Of a DNA stretch of 64,000 nucleotides, positions 34,460-46,357 are shown one piece after another. Position numbers and translations under genes: made by a program. Origin of the DNA: Caenorhabditis remanei (lineage: Eukaryota > Nematoda > Chromadorea > Rhabditida > Rhabditidae); NCBI RefSeq assembly GCF_010183535.1, contig NC_071328.1, positions 10,106,001-10,170,000 on the forward strand. The letters are read 5' to 3'. The notes under the pieces were generated by a model. It was not told the DNA's origin, did no database searches, and saw nothing but the letters and a program-made list of their open reading frames with translations. Numbering within the stretch: position 1 is the first letter of the stretch; the number at the start of each line of letters is the position of its first letter.

Positions 34460-36620
34460 TAGCTAGGAAGAAGAAAAAACTATATTTGTTGTATTCAAGT
34501 TTTTTACTTTGTTGCTTTTTGCGAGTTCACGAATATGTCCAAAACATATTTTCAGGTCTCACAGCCTCAACTTTGTTCAGCTTCGTTATATTTAGACTAT
34601 GATAGACTATGATAAGGGTAGACCATTGATTTTCGGTGAGAGTTGCAATGGTGGTGGCATTCTCTCTTATCAGGGGTGAGTACAGAAAAAACCGCGTCTG
34701 CAGAATTCACGGAAATGACGAGGTGAAGGAAATGAAAGTGAAAGAATATTTAAGAAAAACCACTTTAAAAGTTGAGAAGTTTACTTCCTTCAAATCGACG
34801 TCTATTTTTCTTCCGGACTTACTTTGAATAAAAAATTGTTCTTGCTTTTTGGTTAATCGAGAAGATCCGAAATGACACCAGAAGTTAACTTCGAGGGTTG
34901 TAATTTCACAGAAACCAACTAGAACAAGTAATTTTCCGTTTTAGTGTGAGAACATAATTCACTCTGACGTCAAAAAGAGTTCACTACTTTTATCTCGTTA
35001 AGTGGACTATGAAGAAACATAAGTAACATTAGAATTAAGCAAGTTGTGCGGGTACAGCGAGGAACTATTTGGAATTCGTATAGCCCAGAATTCAATATTT
35101 ACAATGCTTGAAAAACAAGTTGCTTAAAACTACTTAAAAACCGAGGAGTTAAAAGTTTCGAAGAAAACCCGAAAACCTTGATTAGATTTTGAAAAATCAC
35201 CCCTATGGCAAGGTATATCAGCTAAAATTTAATAGAATAGAAAAAAGACGATATTCCCAGTAAGAGGAGTAGAAAAATGAATCCGGTTTTGCTGAGGTGC
35301 GAAAAACTAAGTGAAAGTAGACGAAGTATCTGACACTTCTCATGACGAAGAACGATCCTGATGCGGTTCGTGACTCTCAGAACCCATTATCATGCAAGAG
35401 AACTTTTGAAAGAACATTGTTACGACGCAAGGATGTTCATTAGTGAATTTTATGAAACACGCACCTTGTGAACCAAAAAATTACTCGGCGATATTTCAGT
35501 GCAAATGTAGAAGGAGTCAGAGTCGAACTCGAACTCCATCTCGATATGCGACGACGTGGAGAAAGGAGAACGTAGGGGAAAAAGCCAGTATCACGTCATC
35601 CGACTTATGGAAGCGAATGGAGAAGTGGGTGGTGGAGAAGGAGCGGAGGGGCGATGGGCGCAGCGGCCAGACCACACTCTTCCTCTCTGACCGTGTCGTG
35701 TCAGCCGGTTTTGCGAGGGCAGAAACGTAGATAGACCAGAAGAGACAGAGGCGACGAAGAGAAAAGAGAAGTGCATGACATTGAACGCAGACAACGATAT
35801 GAAAAAAGTAGAGACGAATGGCAGGCAATGGTTAGAGGACTGGGAAGAGGAACAAGACGCGCCTCGATTGTTTTTTTCTAGAGAGAAAAGCCTGGAATAT
35901 ATTGAAGGCAGCCGTCGGCGATGGGGCTCTCCTGCCATCATTAGGGACCCGCATGAGCAAGAGAAATGAAAAAGAGAAAGAGATACATGCATATCCCTTT
36001 TCAGCGATTCTTCAATTTTCTAGGATATTTCAGTTGATTGGAAAGATACATGTGAATGAAGAATGTTTCGGGACACTAAAACTGAGAGGGTTACATATTA
36101 CAAGTGGATGAATGATAGAAATGGAAAATAGCAACTCATCTTATTGAGCTCAATTAAATTATATGACACCAGAACGTTACTTCATATTTTTTTCAAGTTA
36201 TTTTATAAGAAGAGTTATTAAGTAAGAAGAGAATATCTAAATAAATTCAGCAAAAGAACTGTAATTGATTCAAAAAATCTTAACCGAATTCAAAAGGAGC
36301 GCCGTTATTGAGTGCAGTAGAGCACGATTGTTCTCCCACAATTGGCGCGTTTTTTGAATTAGGATCGCATCTGTTTCTGCGAATGGGCCTCTAAATATTT
36401 AGCTAAGTCTAAATCTTTTCGATCTGTGAATGTCTAATTTCAATCTTGCTTGTTTTAAATTAGTATTTCTTCCATGTTAATTCCATTTAATGACTAAACA
36501 TTTCTCAATTGAAAGTTCGTTTTTTAATTTAAAATTCTTGATTAATTGATTGATTTTCGCCTGTATCACTCTCCTGGCATCACTATATTAAAATCACAGG
36601 TTGAATTTCGCTGATAAGCT
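34460..36620. other. Intergenic region between divergent larp-5 and sld-2
   Basis: About 2.1 kb with no splice-supported exon. Open frames at 35443-35992 occur on both strands over the same GC-richer patch and lack family signals. It probably holds the larp-5 promoter, 5'-UTR exons and the short sld-2 promoter. Confidence 0.4.
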
Positions 36621-36624
36621 AAAG

Positions 36625-39600
36625 ATGGAATCGGAAAAGATAGAAATATGGAAAGCTTCATTCCGGGAAATTTACAAAAGATCGCCAACTCGTGGAGATT
36701 TTTCTGTGGCTCCAAATGATATCAAAGGTTGAAAAACAAATCCAATTTAAAATAATGAAATGAATCGATTTTAGCTCTGCTGAAATCGAAAGAAAAAGTC
36801 ATGGAAAACACAGAAGATAAACAAGTGAAGAGAGGCGTGAAACGGAGTAATTTTGAGTCAAAAATGATGGAAGATGAACAATTCAGTCCTGTCAAAAAGC
36901 GAGTAAAATATCCTAAATTAGACTTGGAACAAGAGGAAAACTCGCAGGTCCTCAGAACCTCACCTAGAAAGGTAATTGAAATCGTATTTCTGACTAAAAA
37001 TTGGTCTTTGCAGAAAATCTTCCTATTCGAAAAGTCCCCAACGAAGACCTTTTCCGAAAAAAGAGTTATGTCACCAAGAAAGGTAATAAGTTATCAATTT
37101 CCAAAAGTTGGACAGCTGATTCATAAATCATCTCGCAATACTGAATTTCTTCGAAAAACTTCTTCAACACGCATTTTTGTGTAACAATGAGTGCAAAATG
37201 GCTGGAAATGTGTTCGTAGTATTGATTCCTAGAAACTATCTGTGTGCTTTTAGAGAGACGCGGGAGCGTTTCGTGGCGCGATAATAAAATCGACACGAAC
37301 AAAAACTGTTTAAAAAAAATGTATAGAAATGTTTCTATATCGAAAAAAAGAATAGCAGGGGACGTATAAAGATATTTACTGGAAATCGAAACGGATCACC
37401 CGTACTATAGCATATAATATAGATAAGAACTCATGGACTAGTTTACAACCTTGAAAAAAGAAAAGCAGTATATTTCAGATTTAGTAGCAATAAATAGTTT
37501 CCACCAACTTATTTGATGGAAACTATTTATTATCATTCTTATAACAGTCTACTCAATTCAAAAAATACTGCAGAAGTACTTCGCTCACAATCAGAAAACA
37601 AAATTGCAATTTCAGGGTGATCTGCTTTTGCCGGATTGTCAAGTATCAAAGCTAAATTGATGAATTTACAGAAGCCAGTCGGCACGACTTCATTCGATTT
37701 TCACGACTTGTCACCTTTGAAGTCATATTCCGGAAGCGCCTCAAAATCATCAGTAAAGTGTACACTCACACCTATCAAGTCACCAACTAAGCAACCGTAC
37801 CAGAGACAATTTTTGAATACGGTGAGCAAAGATACATCTTCAAATTAATTACTGTATGAAAAAATGCATTCGCGTAAAGGATTTATTAGAAACGCTCCGT
37901 AGTATGTATTTCGGAAATGAGAGAGCCGTGACAATTCCCATAAATCAGAAAATTCATGTGACAACGACTTAGTGTGTATATCTGGAAACATTGACGTAGT
38001 CTTGTGGGAAAGTTGAAAGTTTTGAGTCATGTTGATATAACTAGTAAATTTGAAGAATGAAAGATATTTTCCGAAATGTTTTTGGAATATCAAAAAGTGT
38101 TTATTGCTAGAAATTATTTTGATTTTTGCGTAATTCAAAGAAAGTTTTCCTTGAAAGGACAGCACATAATTGGAATTTGACCACTCATTTCGCAAAACAG
38201 TTTTTTACTCTTCTTTTTCTCTATTAAATTGTCGGAACTGCGTGTTCTCTGGAACGAGATCAGAAACAATGATCTGACAACCACTGTCTTCACAAAAAAA
38301 CTGTCTCAAAGAACTATTATCTCATTCTTGAAATGGAAGGGAATAGATAGATACTGATGAAAAAACAAATTTCAATTTCAATATTCAATTATAGCTAAAA
38401 AATTCTTACATTTTCTGAATACCAGCATGGAATCATGTGAAGTCTCCAGGTGACCAGAAACATTTTTTCCTTGAAAATTTAAAGTTGAAATGGTATGAAA
38501 TGAGTTTTTTCTGTGCCCTTTTATATGAGAAGAGAATTCATTAACTAACAACAATTCCTTAATTATATTCTCTAACAGTCCCCCTAATTCAGTAATTACT
38601 CTCCATTCGAGCGATAATTTATATATTTTAAGATTCATTCGGGAGATAAAAATCCAAATTCAGTGTTTTGATTTTCGATTTCAAAGTTTTCCATCTTCCT
38701 AGACTTTCATAAGATTTTTTTGTTCCCTCACGTGATAAGATCGGTTAGTTTGAGATTCGATTCAATTAGTTTCGTATTAGACGCCTACGGACTGTTGTCG
38801 ATTTGATAGCCACCCTACCATCAGAAGCAGAAACCCCGATAGGGGAGTGTTTTACGACTAATTAAAAAGGCGACGTCTTCCTTTCGTTCATAAATGTATT
38901 CGCAGAAAACTGAAAACTTTCTCATCTATTTCAGTCCCCATCAAATAATTTAGAAGGTGTTTGTGTATTTCCAGTCCATTGAAAAGTAGAGGATGTTTTA
39001 AACACAAAACACTCATCCCATGTAGTTTTTGATTCCCGACACCCTCAACAATGATTCTAACGAATTCCGGTTCACACTGCGCCACTAGTAGCAGTAGTGT
39101 TATTAATGCGATTAACTCACGTTTCAATATGGGGTTTGGACACCAAAGTTTTGTGATGCTGGAACAGACACTGAAACTGGCAAGAACCGACAAAAACTAT
39201 AATCCAGACGAAATATATTTACTGCTCTTTTTCATATGCGTATTTCATTATCATTCTTATATATAAAAGACAATTGGGCGTTGTCTGTCTGTCTGAGGCG
39301 CTGTCCGCAACGATTTTGGAAAGAGAAGAGAAACTAAGCCAGCGGGCAAAACCGAACTAGCGTGCTTTGGACACGACCGCCGCTTTAGACCACTCGGCCA
39401 TGCGGACACATTTCTGAGAAGGTGAACACGTAAATGAGAAGAGGCCAGCCGACTGAACCGCCGAAGGCGGGGCAGACAGGCTGGTGTTTGAATAATTAAT
39501 TAAATAAGTAAAAAAAAATGGCTGAGGGCAACAAATCTTGTTAGAAATTCCCAAGGAATAATAAGATATATCCGATTGAACAGTTTATAAATCAGGGACT

Positions 39601-39958
39601 GCTTTTTGCCGATTTGAAGTTCATCAATTTAATACGTTTCCTACTCCAGGATCTCGAAATGCTACTTCTTCCAACCCCACAGAAAAGTGAAGAAGACGAG
39701 GAGTTAGCTGAAGCGTTCGATGACGAAACGTAGGATTCATAATATTAATTAAGCTTACTAAATTTATTTCATTTCAGAAATGAAGATGTCACAAAGTCAC
39801 GAGCATACAAACCAGTGGCCCGCAGGCTCGGCGGTTCAAAGAAAAGTGATCAGAATTTTCAGAAGATTAATCTTCGAAAGAAACAATTTGTTCGTGGGAA
39901 AGTAACGGCCGAACAGAAACGAAAAATGAAAAGGAAGCAAATGTTCAGAAAGAAATGA
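36625..39958 (+). CDS. sld-2: Sld2/Drc1-like replication initiation protein (frame conflict)
   Basis: Predicted exons: 36625-36727, 36775-36971, 37014-37082, about 37616-37821, 39650-39729, 39778-39958. The N-terminus (EIWKASFREIYKRSPTRGDF) matches the conserved Sld2/RECQL4 N-terminal helix, and the C-terminus (NFQKINLRKKQFVRGK) matches the conserved block of the same family. Between them are many Ser/Thr-Pro-x-Lys/Arg sites (SPVK, SPRK, SPTK, SPLK, TPIK, TPQK). In yeast, CDK phosphorylation of Sld2 lets it bind Dpb11/TopBP1 to start replication. The exon after 37615 does not join in frame: its open frame (SSIKAKLMNLQKP) is preceded by an in-frame TGA at 37618, and the other two phases also stop. 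Either an exon is missed, the acceptor is non-canonical, or there is a base error or lesion. Intron 37822-39649 is unusually long. Confidence 0.7.
37489..37531. repeat. Perfect 15-bp inverted repeat in sld-2 intron
   Basis: AATAAATAGTTTCCA and its exact reverse complement separated by 13 bases, in the sld-2 interval where the frame conflict lies. Confidence 0.8.
39258..39500. repeat. Repeat-like segment with tRNA(Leu/Ser)-like fragment
   Basis: It starts with ATATATAAAAGACAATTGGGCG and a (TGTC)n run. On the minus strand it holds CGCATGGCCGAGTGG-TCTAAAGCG, which is the D-arm and A-box of a type II (Leu/Ser) tRNA, with a weak B-box (AGTTCGGTTTT) further on. A short hairpin CCGCC-GAA-GGCGG lies near 39460. 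It looks like a tRNA-derived repeat or a short non-autonomous element. The boundaries are uncertain. Confidence 0.45.
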
Positions 39959-40399
39959 TAAATCTAATATTTCGGTTAAAAATATGTATTCATTGTTTCA
40001 ATCGTTATACTATGTGATGATTCTATAAATAAAAACGAACTTATAAATGCGTAACATTTAATATTCTCAGGCGGAATGTCTTCTCGCATCGTTTTTCACA
40101 CCGATAAAAATGCTCTATTTGACTTGGCAAGAAGCCAAAATGTTTTTAATGTATCCAGGTTCAAATAGAAGAAAACACCTTTATTACTTTTCGATAGTTA
40201 TTAGAAGAAATTTGGGGTAGGAAATAAGATAACATAAGAAAACAATTCTCGGCTATAAAAGAACAAGAAGGAATAAATCCTTGAAGAAAAGAGAAAGTGC
40301 AAAGGGAACGTTTGTCTAATTCGTTTTTGGGAGTGAGAGGGAAACAATGGGCGAGAAACTAGACACGTGGATTGGAAAATTCAAAATCATAATCATATC

Positions 40400-43300
40400 T
40401 TAAAACTCGTTGAATTCATCCTTCTTCGATCGATTGTTCTCTTCTTGCAAAAACCGATCCCACATATCGACAATGACGTCATGAGAGAACACAGATCCAC
40501 CGTTGTTATCAATGAGATGAGTAATGAAAACTCCGTCAGACTTCAACTTGGAATTCACGAATTTGTCGAGAACTTGAGATGCTGAAAACGATAAGATTCT
40601 TATACGAGTTTGGAGATTGATCCCCATTTCCATTCAATGGTTTCATTCCTTTCATCCCATTTTCCCACACATTCATCCATCCACATCACGTTATTATGAC
40701 ACCTCTTCTCTCTTTCCGAAAAGTGCGCATGATGCAATTCAACGGACAATCGGATGGCCTTGTCAACTCAAATTATACGACCACCAACCCGACCGCAATT
40801 AGTAGTTTTGGTATGAACATTGACTTACATCGAGAATCATCATCACTGACGTTGTTCTCAACTTGCAAATATGCTTTGATGTGAGCCTTGCGGGCGGATT
40901 GGAGCAACAACTTGCGGCACCAGTTGACGAAGTTCAAGAATGTGGCGATTCCAACGATGACAAGCCAGAACCAGAGGAACACGTACACCTGGAAGGAAAT
41001 TCTTGATTTTCAGACATCCAATGGACGAAATACGAAAAGAAGAGGAAGGTGTCAAGGTCTTCTTTTGCCTCCACACCTTGATGCTTATCTACCCTTACCT
41101 TCTCATTGAACATGTTGATCATCAGCACACATTGTACCGTATGACGATGCTTATTTCCAAGTACACGCACCTCAAAATCGCACATGGTGACTCTGAAAAA
41201 CAGAAAAGTGTGAAGAAATGCTCCCTTTTCTCTCATAGTTTTCCTTGAAAATTCCCTCATTTTTGTATTCGATACCATTGAATTCCTTACGTATCGCGGT
41301 AAATACATTCATTCGAGAGGCGTATTTGCGTTGCAAATACTATGCCGTAAACGTTTATTGGAAGTCGTGTAAACAGGGGATAGAAAGAGAATTCCGATGA
41401 ATGAATTCGTTGAATCGAAACAATGGATATTTAGGGTGAGAAAAGTGGCACATTTGACAAGATTTATGAGCCATTCTTTGCGATTTTATACGATAAAAGA
41501 CAGATCCATTAATTCTAGAAAAGGATGATAGTTTTTATTGCTGTCGACGGTTTTTCCCAGGAATGTAACCTACTTTTCGACCCCTTGAATTATTAATTCC
41601 CTGCTCCCACCCTTTGTTGGCATGAAGCCAAGTATATGGTGTCTCAAACATTGGTCATTTTTGAATGTCAGTAGGCGACATCTTTTTGTTTGCTTTGGCA
41701 CCAAAAAGGGTCTTTTCGTCATCAATTAGATGTGTTGGTTGTTGTAATCGAATGTTACTGTCACCTACATTCCTCTTCTCTCTCTCAGTCCCTCAAAAAA
41801 CAGGGACACTCTCCGTGTGATTCGGGAGTCCTCGCCCACCCATTACGCTTGTATGCATTTGACCTCCAGCGCCTCTTTTACTCTTCTATTAAAGAAACAA
41901 AGTGAAGAGAGAAGATACTAATCGAGATAGAAAGATATCAGATGAGTCTTTTGGAAGAAGATTTCTCATTACCTTGGGAAGTGTCCACTCTCCTCCCATT
42001 CACGTCCATTCAGAATATCGGTGAGGATTCCAAGACCCCAGAAGGTGTAAGAAGTTCCGAGGAAACTAAAATTATTGATATTGAGAGAACAGAGGGAATT
42101 GGGAAGAAAACTCACTTATTGAGAATAATAAATTGGAAAACGATTTGAACTAAGTAGAGAAATTTGACGAAAAGATACAACAAAGACAAGTAGTTTCCTC
42201 CGTAAGTGAATGAAGAGCCTGAAAAATGAATTCATTGAGAGGGAGACGGTATCAAATTCCTAAATATTCTAAATCGTTCCAATCAAGTTTGTGATCCTCT
42301 TTTGGATTCTCTCAGTTAGTAAAAACCAGTCGTGCCACGTCCTCTTCCCTTCAATCCTATTTTCTTTTTTAACCCCATTATCTTCTTATTTCAATTCGCG
42401 GCAAGGTCAATTACGAGTCGAGTGACGAATGAAGAGGCAAATGGAAATCAGAAATAAAAGAGATTTCTTCGAAGGGAAAAGTATTTTGGCAGAATGAATT
42501 GAACTGTAGAATCTTAATGAGGCGAATCATCAGTTGGGAAGGTCATCTGCCGTTTTTACACATGTTTTCTGATGATTTATGGGTAAAATCTCTGGAAGAT
42601 CCCGACTGGCTGATTAATTTCTTTTCAGAATTGATTTTGTAAACTTCAATCTTTAAAGTTCCGATTCTCCATGCCCTCTTCCGTCATGATTCTATTCAAT
42701 TCAAAAGTTTGTTTAGTAACTTCCAGACAGTCCTCCCGAAAATGGAAGTTACTATTTCTATTTGTCCAATGAATGAATTCAAAGACCATTTGTAGTTCTC
42801 CCTAAATCTCTTAAACTAAATAAAAATTAAAACTAGTTCTTCTTCCTTGCCGTTTTGCCTCTTTTCCTCATCGTCCGGATCATCAGCCGCACCCTTTCTC
42901 CTAAATGTCCAAACGGAAATGGCGGCTAATTGAAGAAAAAGAGAGAGGAAGCATTGTTATTTTTGATGAAGAATCTTCTCGGAAAATTTCAAAAACTTAC
43001 TATATTTTGCGAAACGAGATTGAAGAGTGAGAGATTCAAAAAGATGAGCTCCGGTGGCTTTTGCTGCTTCATGACGTGCTTTTTCATCAACACGATCCGC
43101 TTTTTTGGCTCCAAAAAGCATTTTTTTTAGGGCAACTCCAGAGTTGAAGTTCATCAGACGCCAGAAAAGAGAAGGAAGATAAAATAGAATGGCTTGAAGT
43201 CCAAGAATGAATGGAACCCATTGGTAGTATCCGATTTCAGCACCTTCACGATCAATTTCAGAATCTGGGATGTATTTGTCTGGACTAATGAAATAAGTAT

Positions 43301-43564
43301 TCTGGACGAAGCAGTAGTTTTCACTGTATTGCTCCCAAGCGCCTGAAGTTAATTATTTTGAATGAAACCATTTTGTTTGATCAAATTACCTGTGAATTGA
43401 GCTGGAATCCAGCATTGAATTGGCTGTCCGACATACTGTTTAGCTGAAAGTGTCAATGCAAAAATGACAAGAAGCATTGGGGTCCAGTAGTAATTGAGCC
43501 GATCGATTGCATCATCGTCACCCTGTTTGTGTAGACCTTTGAGGAACGCATCCAAGAAGAACAT
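40400..43564 (-). CDS. inx-13: Innexin (gap-junction channel protein)
   Basis: Seven exons, in minus-strand order: 43564-43390, 43342-43001, 42218-42116, 42065-41973, 41192-41099, 40988-40829, 40581-40400; 382 residues. There are four membrane segments. The innexin signature YYQWVPF precedes TM2. Each extracellular loop carries the conserved cysteine pair (IQCW...[13 protein letters not shown]...[10 protein letters not shown]). The cytoplasmic C-terminus is about 95 residues long. Innexins assemble into intercellular channels. The exon phases close only if exon 2 (ending at 43001) joins directly to 42218. It lies in tandem with the second innexin, and the symbol comes from gene order next to inx-12 and asic-1. 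Confidence 0.9.
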
Positions 43565-43978
43565 CTTCTTTCCTCAAGAAGTGATGGGTCGGTGGTCTCA
43601 ACGATCGGAAGGAGACTGAAAAATGAAATGAAAGAAAGAGATGGAAAGATACGAAAAAGAAAGAGAAAGTACAGAGCCCTATCGGAAGAAAAAAGAGAGA
43701 AAAAGGATGAGAATATGATGGAAAAAGAGAAAAGATTACGGTGGAAACGGGGACATAAAATTAACATATCAGTTTGCATTCACGAACAGAGAAAACACAG
43801 AAACCATCGAAACGGTCGTGGTGTTTGAATACAGTACTCTAAACTTTTGAATCTATTCAAGTGGTTATTAAGCTGCTCATTAAGTAGTGGGAATTTGATT
43901 TTTATGAGAAAATTGGTTCGTTTGAATGTCTACAGTAATCCAAACAAAATACATCTTGACGGAGCAAGTTCTTTCCAA

Positions 43979-44306
43979 CAGGGTTGGGAAATTCCGGGCC
44001 GACTGAAGAATTTTCCTCTGCCCGGCTCGGCTCCTGGAGAAATTTGAAATATTTTCAAAAATAATTTGAATTTTTTTCCAAAAAAGTCGAATTTTCGACT
44101 ATTTTTTGGAATATCGATAAAAATTGAAGCGTACGAGAATATTGGAGAACTTTGATTATTTTTTGATGAAAATTTTTTTAAAAAATGAAAAAAAATTGCG
44201 AACATTTTTGAATCCGGGCCAGCCCGGGCCGGGGCGGACCGGGCCGGGGCGGAGCTGATGAGTCGGCGCGGTCCGGCCCGGGCTGGCCCGTAATTTCCCA
44301 ACCCTG
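43979..44306. mobile_element. 328-bp hAT-type MITE, GC-rich ends
   Basis: Inverted ends CAGGGTTGGGAAATTCCGGGCC and GGCCCGTAATTTCCCAACCCTG. It is flanked by perfect 8-bp direct repeats CTTTCCAA at 43971-43978 and 44307-44314. CAGGG-type ends with an 8-bp duplication are diagnostic of hAT elements. The AT-rich middle is bracketed by GGCCCGGGCC-like blocks, and there is no coding frame. Confidence 0.9.
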
Positions 44307-44576
44307 CTTTCCAAGGAGCTTCTAGACAGTGTTACTCTATTGTGAATACTGTAGTCTCTTGATTTTTGTACACGTATTCTGTGTCCAACTACTGAATATC
44401 TAATTTCCGTAGCCAACCATGATGAATAATGAATATTTAATTTTCCAGAGAACTACATCAATCATAACTTTCAAAGATCATTTCTTGTTGCAAAAGAGAG
44501 AAAAAAGAGAAGAGAAAGTGAGAAATGACCATGAACCCACAAATAGGGAAAGGAAAGTGAAAGTTGATTGTTTGTT

Positions 44577-45503
44577 CTCAGGTATTTTTGGGCAAGGTTT
44601 GGGCAACGAAACTTTCGATTGGGCCATGTGGCCCGTGAATAGAGCACAGTGCTCACAAAAAGGGCCACATGGCCCAGTGGGCACTAGTTGGGCACAGGTT
44701 GGGCCACAGGTTGAGAGATAGGAAATACTTGGTGGGAGTGGGCACAGGTTGGGCGCTTGGTGAGGCAGGATGGGCACAGCATGGGCACGGAGTGGGCACA
44801 AGTTGATAAATCGCGCTCTACTGCGCACTCTGATTTTTGCCACAATTTTTCTTATTTATTTCGTTTCTTTCACAATTTTATCGTCTTTCAATTTTATGCT
44901 ACTTATTCAAACAGAAGATGAAAAAATCTACACTCGACTCATCAGGTAAGACAGTATTTTCTATTTGTTTTTGTTCAATTTTCATGAAATTTCAGCTGTA
45001 CAAAAAATTAATTCAACAACACAATAATCATCATCAACTACGCTATCCAGCTGCTCACCTTCTTCTATCTTTCACCGTCTTCTATCTTTAAATTTTTTGC
45101 ATTTACTCTTACTTTTTTGTTGTAATTTGAATATTTGTAGTTTTCACGAAAAATTATTTCCTTCTTCTGTATTCCTATTCTCCATCTCATATTTTGACAA
45201 TTTTAGTTTATTTTACCCTATTACTTCTCATAATTACTGAAATTATTATTATTTTGTGTTTAAATTTGACAAATAAATAGTAGAAAATACAAAGATGTGT
45301 AATCTGGTTAATTATATTGCTGAATGGGAAGGAGCAAAGGGAGCGGAATGCCGCGCGTTGAACCGAATCTGGGCACTTTGCCCATCGAGTGGGCCATGTG
45401 GCCCTGAAAATGGGCATAGTGGCCCTCATGGAATGGGCCACCATGCCCATTTTCAGCGCCACATGGCCCACTCGATGGGCAAATTGGCCCAAAAATACCT
45501 GAG
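44577..45503. mobile_element. 0.93-kb inverted-repeat element with GGGCCATGTGGCCC palindromes
   Basis: It starts CTCAGGTATTTTTGGGC and ends with the exact reverse complement GCCCAAAAATACCTGAG. Near each end are palindromes around GGGCCATGTGGCCC and many GGGCAC units. The central 500 bp is AT-rich and non-coding. No clear target duplication was seen. It could also be two nested or adjacent elements. Confidence 0.6.
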
Positions 45504-46357
45504 TTAGTCCCTTGTCCTTTTTTCGACAATGACCTTATTGGCTCACAACATAAAAACTGAATGATGGCTCTTTCTTATGATACAAAAGGAGATGCCGCCA
45601 TTGTTAGTAATCAGTTTTTAACTATAAAAAAAAGATGAAATGGGGAATCAGATACAGTATCCGAGAGGAATTTGAATAAAGAGATGCTCCAGTTCATGAG
45701 AAGTTAGGGATAAAGAGACGCAGAGACAATTCTAGTAGTAATAGTAGTCCCTCTTGTACAAAACCGGCGATATAGTCACAAAGAAACGGACAGAAACGCC
45801 GACAGTCGCCGAGAGATCGACGTCATTCGAGTATCTGCGTCTCCACGTCACCAATCACTATCTCGATTTTCGGAGGGCGCAGTGCAAGCTCCGCCCCTTT
45901 TGACTACTGAATGACGATGATCGCTTGACAAAAGTTTTTGAGGCGAAACGAGTAGTTTCTATGCTACACATTTCGACTCTAATCGTTTTCGAATCACAAT
46001 CAGAAGAGAAAATACAGAAATATAAAAGGTCAAGTGTGTTCTAATTAGAGAACTTTTGAAAAGGAAATGAGATTAGAATAAAAGAAAATAAAAAGAAAAT
46101 GAGAGAGCAAAAATAGAGAAGCAAGAGAATAATTGAAAGATCAAACACACAAAAGTATAAATAAAATAGATAAAAACTTGGGAAGAGTCAACCCAATATT
46201 CGAAAAAAGAGAAAAAAAGCCAAAACGAGTGTTTTGACTTTAGCAAAACCATTAAAACATTTTATTATTTCAAATCAAACAAGTGTGAAAAAAAGAGTTA
46301 TTAAGGGAAAATAAGGTCTAAACAAGATAAGAACGAGTGAAAATACTTTCGAAAACA

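Noticed and set aside
35443..35992. Frames on both strands upstream of larp-5
   Set aside because: Mutually overlapping, compositionally biased and without splice continuity; more likely promoter or UTR DNA.
42834..42925. Possible extra coding exon in the first innexin
   Set aside because: It is open and bordered by plausible splice sites, but adding its 92 bases breaks the frame, while direct joining of 43001 to 42218 gives the normal innexin loop length. A rare cassette or GC-donor exon is not excluded.
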